A stretch of DNA of 5,884 bases from positions 1-5,884 of the forward strand of contig DAOUZU010000069.1 in the NCBI GenBank assembly GCA_030665535.1, written 5' to 3'. The notes under the pieces were generated by a model, which did no database searches, was not told where the DNA came from, and saw only the letters and a list, made by a program, of their open reading frames with translations. Below are positions 1-5,749 of this stretch, piece after piece. Positions within the stretch are counted from its first letter, which is position 1. Each line of letters begins with the position of its first letter. This DNA is from Dehalococcoidia bacterium (GTDB taxonomy: Bacteria; Chloroflexota; Dehalococcoidia; Dehalococcoidales; JAUXAE01). Made by a program: the position numbers and the translations under genes.

Positions 1-296
1 GTCTGCACGCCGAAGGCGCAGGTCAGCACCAGGAGGCAGTCGGCGGCCTTAACCACTGCCACATCCTCAGCCAGGGCCTCGCCGGTTAGCTCGTCACAGG
101 CGGTGGGCATCACCATCCAGCCACTGACCTTCTTACCGGCGGCCTCCAGCTCGGCCTTCATAGCCAGTACCTCCGTTTTGCCACCGGTGTGGCACATGGT
201 GGCGCAGTTGCCGCAGCCAACCAGGTAGACGCTACCGCATCCTTCTAGGCAGTCTTTAACTTCCTCAATCTGCTTCTTCTCGGTTATAGTTTTCAT
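1..296 (-). CDS. metV: MetV-like protein (methylenetetrahydrofolate reductase C-terminal family), 5' part only
   Basis: Partial gene: the first 98 codons are present and the rest lies beyond the left edge. MetV proteins are cysteine-rich partners of MetF (5,10-methylene-H4folate reductase) in anaerobes with the Wood-Ljungdahl methyl branch. They are thought to hold a metal or Fe-S centre and to pass electrons to MetF. Visible here is the family's N-terminal signature GCGNCATMCHTGG, with Cys28, Cys31 and Cys35, then TEVLAMKAELEAAGKKV, a further Cys67 in PTACDE, and LVLTCAFGVQT containing Cys93, which matches the usual (A/T)CG.GVQT segment. The ATG start overlaps the nuoF stop as ATGA, and a GGAG Shine-Dalgarno (304-307) lies 7 bases upstream, so translation is probably coupled to nuoF. 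A metF gene would be expected just beyond the edge. Family assignment is confident; the electron-transfer role is from family knowledge. Confidence 0.85.
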   Translation of the reverse strand, partial: MKTITEKKQIEEVKDCLEGCGSVYLVGCGNCATMCHTGGKTEVLAMKAELEAAGKKVSGWMVMPTACDELTGEALAEDVAVVKAADCLLVLTCAFGVQ

Positions 297-1507
297 GTCA
301 CTGCTCCGGCTATATCCTTCATCCTCGCCCGGTAGGCGTCCTCAAAATGGCTCAGGCTGTCCAGCAGTGTGCTGGGGGCCGCCTGGCCCAGGCCGCAGAG
401 CGAGGTAAGGGACATTGTCGTTGCAAGTTCCTTAAGGAACTCGATGTCTCTTTCTTTGGCTTTTCCGGCCAGTATTCTCTTAAAGACCACGACCATCAGT
501 TGCGTGCCTTCGCGGCAGGGGGCGCACTTACCGCAGGACTCCTCGGCCAGAAACTCCAGATTACGGTGGACGATATCCACCATATCCCGGCTGCTATTAT
601 ATACGATAACGCTGCCGGCGCCGAGAACATTCTCAAAGTCCAGCGACGTATCCAGCATAGCGCCGGGCAGCAGCCGGCCGGTGGCGCCTCCCATCTGAAC
701 CGCCTTGGTATCTTGTGCCTGTGCCAGGTCTTCAACCAGCTCCCGCAAGGGGCTGCCCATCTCCAGTTCGTAGACGCCCGGTTTACCGACATCGCCGCTC
801 ACTGAGAATACCTTGCTACCCTTGCTCTTCTCTGTTCCTATGGCGGTGAACCAACCGGCGCCGTTTTTAATAATACGGGGGATGCTCATCAGTGTCTCCA
901 CGTTGTTGATAACAGTCGGCTGCCCCCAAAGACCCCGGCTAGGCGGGAAGGGTGGCTTGTAGCGCACCTCCCCCCTCTTGCCCTCCAGCGACTCCATCAG
1001 CGCCATCTCTTCACCGCAGACATAGGCCCCGGCGCCCTCGTATATTTCAATTTCAAAGCCACCCAGAAGACCTTTCTCTTTGGCCTGCGTTATGGCCCCC
1101 GCCAACTTATCCTTAAGGAAGTGATACTCCGCCCGCAGATAGATAAATCCCCTGCCGGCGCCGACGGCATAGCCGGCGATAGCCATAGCCTCAATCAGGC
1201 CGAAGGGGTCTCCCTCCAGGATGTACCTGTCCTTGAAGGTGCCCACCTCGCCCTCATCTGCGTTACAGATGACATATTTTATCTCCGCGGGCGCCTGCCG
1301 GGTGAACCCCCACTTGAGGCCGACGGGGAACCCGGCGCCGCCCCGCCCCCTCAACCCCGACGCCTTCACTTCCGCCACCACTTCCGCCGGTGTCATTGCG
1401 CCGCTGGCTTTCTCAAGGGCCTCAAAGCCACCCTCGGCTAGATAGCTATCCAGCCGCGCCGGGTCAATAACGCCGCAGTTTTTCAGCACAATGTTAGCTT
1501 CAGGCAA
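293..1507 (-). CDS. nuoF: NuoF/HoxF-type NAD(P)H-oxidising FMN and [4Fe-4S] subunit
   Basis: Diaphorase subunit that takes hydride from NAD(P)H onto FMN and passes electrons to a [4Fe-4S] cluster. From the chosen start it has 404 residues. Motifs in order: FMN/NADH loop GRGGAGFPVGLKW (54-66), CNADEGEVGTFKDR (81-94), AYVCGEEMAL (161-170) followed by EGKRGEVRYKPPFP and TVINNVET, and the cluster ligands ESCGKCAPC (Cys325, Cys328, Cys331) with Cys371 in SLCGLG. It lacks the N-terminal thioredoxin-like and C-terminal 2[4Fe-4S] extensions of HndC-type homologues. The frame is open to a TTG at 1549, which would overlap nuoE by 29 bases. I prefer the TTG at 1507: it lies 13 bases past the nuoE stop and has a GGGAG Shine-Dalgarno at 1514-1518 with 6-base spacing. 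The usual GEPG and GEET motifs read GEVG and GEEM here. HoxF, HndC, BamH and FdhB are related names; the exact partner complex is inferred from neighbours. Confidence 0.93.
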   Translation of the reverse strand: MPEANIVLKNCGVIDPARLDSYLAEGGFEALEKASGAMTPAEVVAEVKASGLRGRGGAGFPVGLKWGFTRQAPAEIKYVICNADEGEVGTFKDRYILEGDPFGLIEAMAIAGYAVGAGRGFIYLRAEYHFLKDKLAGAITQAKEKGLLGGFEIEIYEGAGAYVCGEEMALMESLEGKRGEVRYKPPFPPSRGLWGQPTVINNVETLMSIPRIIKNGAGWFTAIGTEKSKGSKVFSVSGDVGKPGVYELEMGSPLRELVEDLAQAQDTKAVQMGGATGRLLPGAMLDTSLDFENVLGAGSVIVYNSSRDMVDIVHRNLEFLAEESCGKCAPCREGTQLMVVVFKRILAGKAKERDIEFLKELATTMSLTSLCGLGQAAPSTLLDSLSHFEDAYRARMKDIAGAVT

Positions 1508-1520
1508 TTTGCGCTCCCAT

Positions 1521-1973
1521 TTACTTATGCTCCGCCAATATCCGGGCAATCTCAGCCGGCGTCAGGCCGCCGTATACCCGGTGGTTAACCATCATCGCCG
1601 GCGCTTTATCACAGGCACCAATGCAGTTGGTAAGCTCAAAACTGAACCTGTTGTCCGCCGTCGTTTCCCCCGGTTGAATATCTATGGCCTCGGCCACGGT
1701 ATCAATTATAATTTGGGAGTCCTTCAAGAAGCAGGGAATACTCTTGCAAATGCGTATATTATTCCGGCCTTTGGGCCGCGTGGAGAGAAAAGAATAAAAG
1801 GTAGCCACGCCGTAGACCTCGCCCACCGGCAGGTCCAGGCCGGCGGCCAGCTCAACGATTACCTCCGGTGTCAGGCAGCCATATGACTCCCTGGCCTCCC
1901 TGAGCACCGCCAGCAGCTCCTCACGTCCTCTGCCCTGTTTGCCAATTTCCCTGATTTTAGCCGTCATATTCAT
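1521..1973 (-). CDS. nuoE: NuoE/HoxE-type [2Fe-2S] thioredoxin-fold subunit
   Basis: Small electron-transfer subunit that pairs with NuoF and carries the N1a-type [2Fe-2S] cluster. It is full length at 150 residues. The N-terminal helical part contains the family segment VYGVATFYSFL (53-63). The thioredoxin-fold part carries the ligands Cys76 and Cys81 (CKSIPC, spacing x4) and Cys117 and Cys121 (NCIGACDKAPAMMVN, spacing x3), followed by YGGLTPAEIARIL. All four ligands are present. It starts 10 bases after the hoxU-like gene and ends 13 bases before the preferred nuoF start, so it is tightly packed in the operon. No clear Shine-Dalgarno lies at a normal distance before the ATG at 1973 (an AAAGGG is about 14 bases away); a second ATG two codons in (1967) is an alternative. 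Re-initiation after the upstream stop is likely. Confidence 0.94.
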   Translation of the reverse strand: MNMTAKIREIGKQGRGREELLAVLREARESYGCLTPEVIVELAAGLDLPVGEVYGVATFYSFLSTRPKGRNNIRICKSIPCFLKDSQIIIDTVAEAIDIQPGETTADNRFSFELTNCIGACDKAPAMMVNHRVYGGLTPAEIARILAEHK

Positions 1974-1983
1974 ATGCAGTGAA

Positions 1984-2676
1984 TCAGCCCTTTATGAACA
2001 GGGGCTTGCCCTTCTTTTTGCTCCCCGACTCCTCCACCAGGCTCAGCGCCCCGGTGGGGCAGACGTTAACGCAGATGTCACAATCGCGGCAGACTTCCTT
2101 GTCCAGCGGCCGGTCGGTATCCACCACCACCTTGGAGTTAAAACCGCGATAGGCCATATGAAGCACATTCTGCCCGGCCATCTCCCGACAGGCAGCTACA
2201 CAGCGACGGCAGAGGACGCACTTAGAAAGGTCGCGCTTTATATAGGGGCTGACATCCTCAATAGGATAGCAGCGCTTCCTCCCCCTGACCTGCGGCTGGG
2301 CGGCCTCCAGGTCGGTGGCGACGTGGCGCAGCTGGCAGCGATTCGCCTTATCACACACCAGGCAGGAATCGGGGTGGCTGGCCAGTAACAGCTCCGTTAT
2401 CATACGGCGGGCGGCCAGCACCTTCTCCGAGTGGGTTTGGATGACCATACCGGGGGCGATGGGGGTATGGCAGGAGGCCACCAGCGTCCGTGCGCCCTCA
2501 ACCTCCACCACACAGATACGGCAACTGCCGATGGCGGAAAGCTCCTCATGGTGGCACAGCGTCGGTATTTCAATGCCGCTCTGTCGGGCCAGTTCAAGGA
2601 GGGTCATCCCCTCACTGCCCATAGCCGCAGAACCGTTTATGGTAACCGTTATCGTTCCCTTGCCGGGTTTGGCCAC
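1984..2676 (-). CDS. hoxU: HoxU/short NuoG-type iron-sulfur subunit
   Basis: Multi-cluster electron wire of a soluble diaphorase, equivalent to the N-terminal part of NuoG. It is 230 residues long and has no molybdopterin-like or H-cluster domain, matching HoxU, so it carries electrons without a catalytic site. Domains: a plant-type [2Fe-2S] ferredoxin fold (about 8-82) with Cys41, Cys52, Cys55 and Cys69 (GSCRICVVEV); the NuoG His/Cys [4Fe-4S] site HPDSCLVCDKANRC (His101, Cys105, Cys108, Cys114); and a 2[4Fe-4S] ferredoxin domain with CVLCRRCVAAC (153-163) and CRDCDICVNVCP (196-207). A Lys-rich tail follows. It starts with GTG behind a strong Shine-Dalgarno AAAGGTGA (2681-2688, 4-base spacing) and follows hdrA after 78 bases that include an RNA hairpin. 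BamI or another NuoG-like name would serve equally well; HoxU is chosen for length and domain content. Confidence 0.88.
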   Translation of the reverse strand: MAKPGKGTITVTINGSAAMGSEGMTLLELARQSGIEIPTLCHHEELSAIGSCRICVVEVEGARTLVASCHTPIAPGMVIQTHSEKVLAARRMITELLLASHPDSCLVCDKANRCQLRHVATDLEAAQPQVRGRKRCYPIEDVSPYIKRDLSKCVLCRRCVAACREMAGQNVLHMAYRGFNSKVVVDTDRPLDKEVCRDCDICVNVCPTGALSLVEESGSKKKGKPLFIKG

Positions 2677-2680
2677 TTCC

Positions 2681-2719
2681 TCACCTTTGTAAATAAGGGA
2701 CTCTGTTTGAGCCCCTTAT
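2681..2719 (-). promoter_or_regulatory. Intercistronic RNA hairpin and Shine-Dalgarno before hoxU
   Basis: In the minus-strand transcript, bases 2719 to 2693 form an 11-bp stem (ATAAGGGGCTC pairing with GAGTCCCTTAT, one G-U pair) closed by a 5-base AAACA loop. Four bases later comes the hoxU Shine-Dalgarno AAAGGTGA. No U-run follows the stem, so it is unlikely to be an intrinsic terminator. A transcript-processing or stabilising hairpin, or a translation-tuning element that sets hoxU expression relative to hdrA, fits better. On the DNA top strand the G-U position is an A/C mismatch, which suggests an RNA structure read on the minus strand. Confidence 0.6.
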
Positions 2720-2754
2720 CTCAGACATCAACCAGTATACAAATATTTACACGA

Positions 2755-4716
2755 CTATACCAGCATGCCTTCCATCTGGGCGACAATCTGCTCGTTGGTG
2801 TAGTGGCTGAGATTGATGGCGTCCGACGGGCAGCCGCCGACACAGGCGCCACAGCCTTTGCAGAGGGCGTCATTGACCAGGCAGACCTCTTTCTCATCGT
2901 CAAAGGTTACGGCACTGAAGGGGCAGACGAGCTTGCACACCTGGCAGCCGTTGCAGATTCTGGGGTCCACAAGGGCGGTGGTGGCCTCTATCTCCACCGT
3001 TCCCTTGCTTATCATTGCCATCACCTCGGCGGCCGCCGCCGAGGCCTGGGCCACTGTATCCGGTATATCCTTGGGCCCCTGGGCACAGCCGGCGATGAAG
3101 ACACCGCTGGTGGTCGTGGCTACCGGGTCCAGCTTGGGATGCTTCTCCAGAAAGAAGCCGTCGGCGCTACGGCTTATATTGAAGATGCGGGCCACACCGT
3201 CGGCATCGGCCCGCGGTTTAAGGGCAGTGCTTAAAACTACCATGTCCACCGGCACGCGGAGCGTCTTGCCCAGCGTGGTATCATCACCGATTACAATCAG
3301 CTTACCCTTCTCCTCGTCATTTACGGCCCGGTCGGTCACCTGGGAGACCTTGCTCCTGATAAAGTTTATGCCTTCATCGGCCACCCGTTTGTAGAACTCC
3401 TCGTAGGCCTTGCCGAAGCTCCTGATATCTATATAGAAATTATAGACGTTTACCTCTGGCAATCGCCCCTTGACCATGTGAGCGAACTTGATGGAGTACA
3501 TGCAGCAGACGCGGGAGCAGTACTCGTGATAGTTCTTGTCCCGGCTGCCGACGCAGTGGATGATGGCCATGCTCTTGGGCTCGTTGCCGTCCTTCAGTTG
3601 TATACTCCCGTCGGTAGGCCCGGTGGAGCTGACCATCCTCTCGAACTCAAGGCCGGTGAGGACATTATCCAGCCGTCCGTAGCCGTAATGGGCGATTGCG
3701 CCGGGGTCGAATGTGTCATAGCCGGTGGCCACCACAATAGAGCCTACATCCAACTCCACCACCTCGTCTTCCTGCTCCAGACAGATGGCGCCGGCCTCGC
3801 AGAATTTCTCACAGGCGCGGCACTTGCCTTTGATGAAGTAAATGCACTTTTCTTTTTCTATCACCGGTACATTGGGCACCGCCTGGGGGAAAAGGGTGTA
3901 GATAGCCCGTCGCTTGCCCAGTCCGGCGTCGAACTCGTTATCCACCTTGGCCGGGCATTTCTCTATACAGATATTGCAGCCGGTGCATTTTTCCAGGTCG
4001 GTAAAGCGGGCCTTCTTACGCACCCTTACCTTGAAATTGCCGACGTACCCGGCCACATCCTCCACCTCGCTGTAGGTCATCAACTCTATCTGGGGGTGAG
4101 AGGCCACCTCGCTCATCCGGGGGGTCAGAATACAGGAGGAGCAATCCAAGGTGGGGAAGGTCTTGTCCAGCTGGGCCATATGGCCGCCGATGCTCGGCTG
4201 CCGCTCCACCAGATACACCTTGTGCCCCGAATCGGCTATCTTGAGGGCCGCCTGGATGCCGGCGATGCCGGCGCCGACGACCAGGGTACTGGGGTTTATG
4301 GTTACCTGCTTGGTCTCCAGCGGCTGCTGGTAAATGACGCGCCTGGCAGCGGCGCCTATCAGCGCTTCCGCTTTCTCGGTGGCTTTGGCTTTATCCTCGG
4401 TCACCCAGGAGCACTGCTCCCGGATATTTGCCATTTCAAACAGGTAGGGATTCAGGCCGGCGCTTGAGCAGGTATTGCGAAAGGTTGTCTCGTGCATCGT
4501 CGGCGAGCAGGCGGCAACAACGACACGGTTAAGCCCAAGCTTCTTTATGTCCTCCTTGACCAGCTCCTGGCCCTTCTGGGAACACATAAACTTGTGGTGA
4601 CGGGCCACCACCACCGAGTCAAGCCCCTGGGCCTGCTGGGCGGCCTGCTCCACATCCACCGTATCGGAGATGTTATGCCCGCAATGGCAGACATATATAC
4701 CTGTTTTTGGCTCCAT
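2755..4716 (-). CDS. hdrA: HdrA-like FAD/iron-sulfur electron-transfer (bifurcation) subunit
   Basis: HdrA proteins hold an FAD that can split electron pairs from a mid-potential donor, sending one electron down to ferredoxin and one to a higher-potential acceptor. This one has 653 residues, normal for full-length HdrA. Visible in order: an N-terminal domain with VCHCGHNI (Cys10, Cys12), Cys45, CSP at 70-72 and Cys83; the FAD nucleotide-binding GAGIAG (148-153) ending in VYLVER; LDCSSCILTPRM (190-201), typical of HdrA; a first ferredoxin site CTGCNICIEKCP (244-255); a second with Cys291 and GKCRACEKFC (297-306); CVGSRDKNYHEYCSRVCC; AGCAQGPKDIPDTVAQA; and a C-terminal 2[4Fe-4S] domain with Cys588, 591, 594 and 598 and Cys619, 622, 625 and 629. 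The ATG has AGGG 4 bases upstream. The frame stays open further upstream, but the next ATG (4778) overlaps the -10 box and would lie upstream of the start site. No HdrB or HdrC is adjacent, so the partner is inferred to be the diaphorase, as with BamE. Confidence 0.92.
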   Translation of the reverse strand: MEPKTGIYVCHCGHNISDTVDVEQAAQQAQGLDSVVVARHHKFMCSQKGQELVKEDIKKLGLNRVVVAACSPTMHETTFRNTCSSAGLNPYLFEMANIREQCSWVTEDKAKATEKAEALIGAAARRVIYQQPLETKQVTINPSTLVVGAGIAGIQAALKIADSGHKVYLVERQPSIGGHMAQLDKTFPTLDCSSCILTPRMSEVASHPQIELMTYSEVEDVAGYVGNFKVRVRKKARFTDLEKCTGCNICIEKCPAKVDNEFDAGLGKRRAIYTLFPQAVPNVPVIEKEKCIYFIKGKCRACEKFCEAGAICLEQEDEVVELDVGSIVVATGYDTFDPGAIAHYGYGRLDNVLTGLEFERMVSSTGPTDGSIQLKDGNEPKSMAIIHCVGSRDKNYHEYCSRVCCMYSIKFAHMVKGRLPEVNVYNFYIDIRSFGKAYEEFYKRVADEGINFIRSKVSQVTDRAVNDEEKGKLIVIGDDTTLGKTLRVPVDMVVLSTALKPRADADGVARIFNISRSADGFFLEKHPKLDPVATTTSGVFIAGCAQGPKDIPDTVAQASAAAAEVMAMISKGTVEIEATTALVDPRICNGCQVCKLVCPFSAVTFDDEKEVCLVNDALCKGCGACVGGCPSDAINLSHYTNEQIVAQMEGMLV

Positions 4717-4731
4717 GTTACCCTGTCGAAA

Positions 4732-4768
4732 TAGGCGTCCTATATCATAAGTTCTAAAACTACGCCTA
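4732..4768 (-). promoter_or_regulatory. Inverted repeat in the hdrA leader (operator or 5' RNA stem)
   Basis: TAGGCGT (minus strand 4768-4762) and ACGCCTA (4738-4732) form a perfect 7-bp inverted repeat separated by 23 bases, beginning at the predicted transcription start. The half-site centres are 30 bp apart. Inside it is a smaller palindrome, AGTT-N4-AACT (4750-4761), and a second TATGAT (4749-4744) repeating the -10 sequence without a -35. It could be a protein operator overlapping +1 or a stem at the mRNA 5' end. No known regulator site was recognised. Confidence 0.45.
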
Positions 4769-4774
4769 GCTATA

Positions 4775-4803
4775 ATCATACCTACGGCCCCCTTTTTTGT
4801 CAA
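4775..4803 (-). promoter_or_regulatory. Sigma-70-type promoter of the hdrA operon
   Basis: On the minus strand, a perfect -35 TTGACA (4803-4798) is followed by a 17-base spacer and a -10 TATGAT (4780-4775, 5 of 6 to consensus). Transcription would begin near 4767, giving a leader of about 51 bases before the hdrA ATG. It is the only strong promoter seen for the five minus-strand genes, so they are probably one transcript. Base-for-base match and spacing make this a confident call by eye. Confidence 0.82.
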
Positions 4804-4830
4804 GGAAACCGGCCCGGCGCAAAGCTGTTC

Positions 4831-4869
4831 CGCCAGCGTTTGCCGCCCTGGCGCCAGGCGTGATAAACT
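4831..4869 (+). promoter_or_regulatory. Candidate surE promoter with palindromic operator-like sites
   Basis: TTGCCG (4840-4845, 4 of 6) and an extended -10 TGATAAACT (4861-4869; TG-N-TAAACT, 4 of 6) are separated by 18 bases. The start site would fall at about 4876-4877, on the surE GTG itself. A perfect 12-bp palindrome CCTGGCGCCAGG (4847-4858) fills the spacer, and CGCCAG occurs at 4831-4836 and again 21 bp later at 4852-4857. The promoter boxes are weak matches; the palindrome is certain as sequence, but its function is inferred. Confidence 0.4.
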
Positions 4870-4876
4870 GCCGGCT

Positions 4877-5650
4877 GTGAGAATACTGGTGACCAACGAT
4901 GACGGCATCCTTGCCCCGGGGCTGTGGGCCCTGGTGGCGGCCCTGAAGGAAATTGCCGAAGTCGTCGTTGTCGCCCCGGACAGGGAGCAGAGCGCTGTCG
5001 GCACGGCCATAACGCTGCGCCAGCCGCTCCGCGTACAGCGGGTATGCCCGCTGCCAGGGGTTGAGACCTATTCCGTGGAGGGCACCCCCGGTGACAGTGT
5101 CATCCTGGCCCTGAGCAAGCTTTTGGGCAGCCCGGTGGATGTAGTCGTCTCCGGCGTGAACCGGGGGCCGAACCTGGGCGATGACGCCCTTATCTCCGGC
5201 ACGGTGGCCGCCGCCCTCCAGGGTTACCTGCGCGGCCTGCCGGCCATAGCTATCTCATCGGCCAGCCTTGAAGACGTTCAGCTGGGGCCCGCCGCCAGGT
5301 TAGCCGCCCTGCTTATCCGGCGCATTCAGTCCGGCGAGCTGCCCGGCGATGTCTTTCTAAATGTGAATCTGCCGGACCGTCCCCTGGCCGGCATAAAGGG
5401 CATCAAGCTGAGCCGCCTGGCCCACAAAACGCATATTGACACCGTCCGCGAAGGGCATGACGGTCGCCGGGAATACTACTGGCTGGTGCGTCAGAAGCTG
5501 AGCACCACCGCCAACCGGGGTACCGATATATGGGCCATAGAGCAGGGCTATATCTCCCTTTCTCCCTTGCACAGCTTCCTGTTTCAGATGCCGCCGCTGC
5601 AATTATCCCGGGATATATGTGCCCACCTGCTTAGAGAACTCAAGGCGTAG
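4877..5650 (+). CDS. surE: 5'/3'-nucleotidase SurE
   Basis: SurE is a cytosolic, metal-dependent phosphatase that removes phosphate from nucleoside monophosphates (and in some species short polyphosphate); it is linked to nucleotide salvage and stationary-phase survival. The protein has 257 residues, the usual length. Visible are MRILVTNDDGI with the metal ligands Asp8 and Asp9, APDREQSAVG with Ser39, VEGTPGDSV (67-75), and VVVSGVNRGPNLGDDALISGT with Asn95, then GLPAIAIS and FLNVNLPD. All four metal-binding positions of the family are present. The start is GTG, fixed by the conserved N-terminus. No Shine-Dalgarno is visible (nearest AGG is 18 bases away), so the message may be leaderless. It is divergent from hdrA across 160 bases and is followed by an independently promoted gene; it appears to be a housekeeping gene unrelated to the operon. 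Confidence 0.95.
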   Translation: MRILVTNDDGILAPGLWALVAALKEIAEVVVVAPDREQSAVGTAITLRQPLRVQRVCPLPGVETYSVEGTPGDSVILALSKLLGSPVDVVVSGVNRGPNLGDDALISGTVAAALQGYLRGLPAIAISSASLEDVQLGPAARLAALLIRRIQSGELPGDVFLNVNLPDRPLAGIKGIKLSRLAHKTHIDTVREGHDGRREYYWLVRQKLSTTANRGTDIWAIEQGYISLSPLHSFLFQMPPLQLSRDICAHLLRELKA

Positions 5651-5675
5651 CCCGCTGCCGAAGGCGCCCTTTAGC

Positions 5676-5705
5676 TTGACCACCTGCCGTTGAAAGGTGT
5701 ATAAT
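5676..5705 (+). promoter_or_regulatory. Strong sigma-70-type promoter upstream of the right-edge ORF
   Basis: TTGACC (5676-5681, 5 of 6) and a perfect TATAAT (5700-5705) are separated by 18 bases, only 25 bases after the surE stop. The predicted start is near 5712, leaving a leader of about 38 bases. Two inverted repeats overlap it: CACCT/AGGTG (5681-5685 and 5695-5699) inside the spacer, and GCCGTT-N14-AACGGC (5686-5711) flanking the -10. The placement suggests a repressor site, although no known operator was recognised. No terminator for surE is visible between the genes. Confidence 0.75.
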
Positions 5706-5749
5706 AACGGCGTCTGAAGGAGAAGCTAACCATCCGGAGGTTCAAGCAA

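Noticed and set aside
1986..2006. Small inverted repeat AGCCC/GGGCT at the hoxU stop codon
   Set aside because: Only 5 bp with an 11-base loop and no U-run; too weak to call a terminator or regulatory hairpin.
2734..2763. Possible internal minus-strand promoter (TATACT) in the hdrA-hoxU gap
   Set aside because: The -10 is a fair match, but the best -35 at a suitable distance matches only 3 of 6, so it is no better than chance in an AT-rich gap.
3478..4467. Long plus-strand open frame (329 codons) opposite hdrA
   Set aside because: It is the complementary shadow of the GC-rich hdrA coding sequence, has no recognisable motif, and no independent promoter was identified for it. The same holds for the other plus-strand frames opposite nuoF, nuoE and hoxU.
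4771..4776. Perfect TATAAT on the plus strand as a surE -10 box
   Set aside because: No acceptable -35 at 16 to 18 bases, and it overlaps the minus-strand hdrA -10 region; it would leave a leader of about 95 bases.
4717..5010. Longer reading frame extending hdrA upstream by about 98 codons
   Set aside because: It runs through the promoter and antisense to surE; its ATG at 4778 overlaps the -10 box, and HdrA homology begins at the ATG at 4716 with a Shine-Dalgarno.
5651..5675. Terminator after surE
   Set aside because: No stem followed by a T-run is visible before the next promoter.
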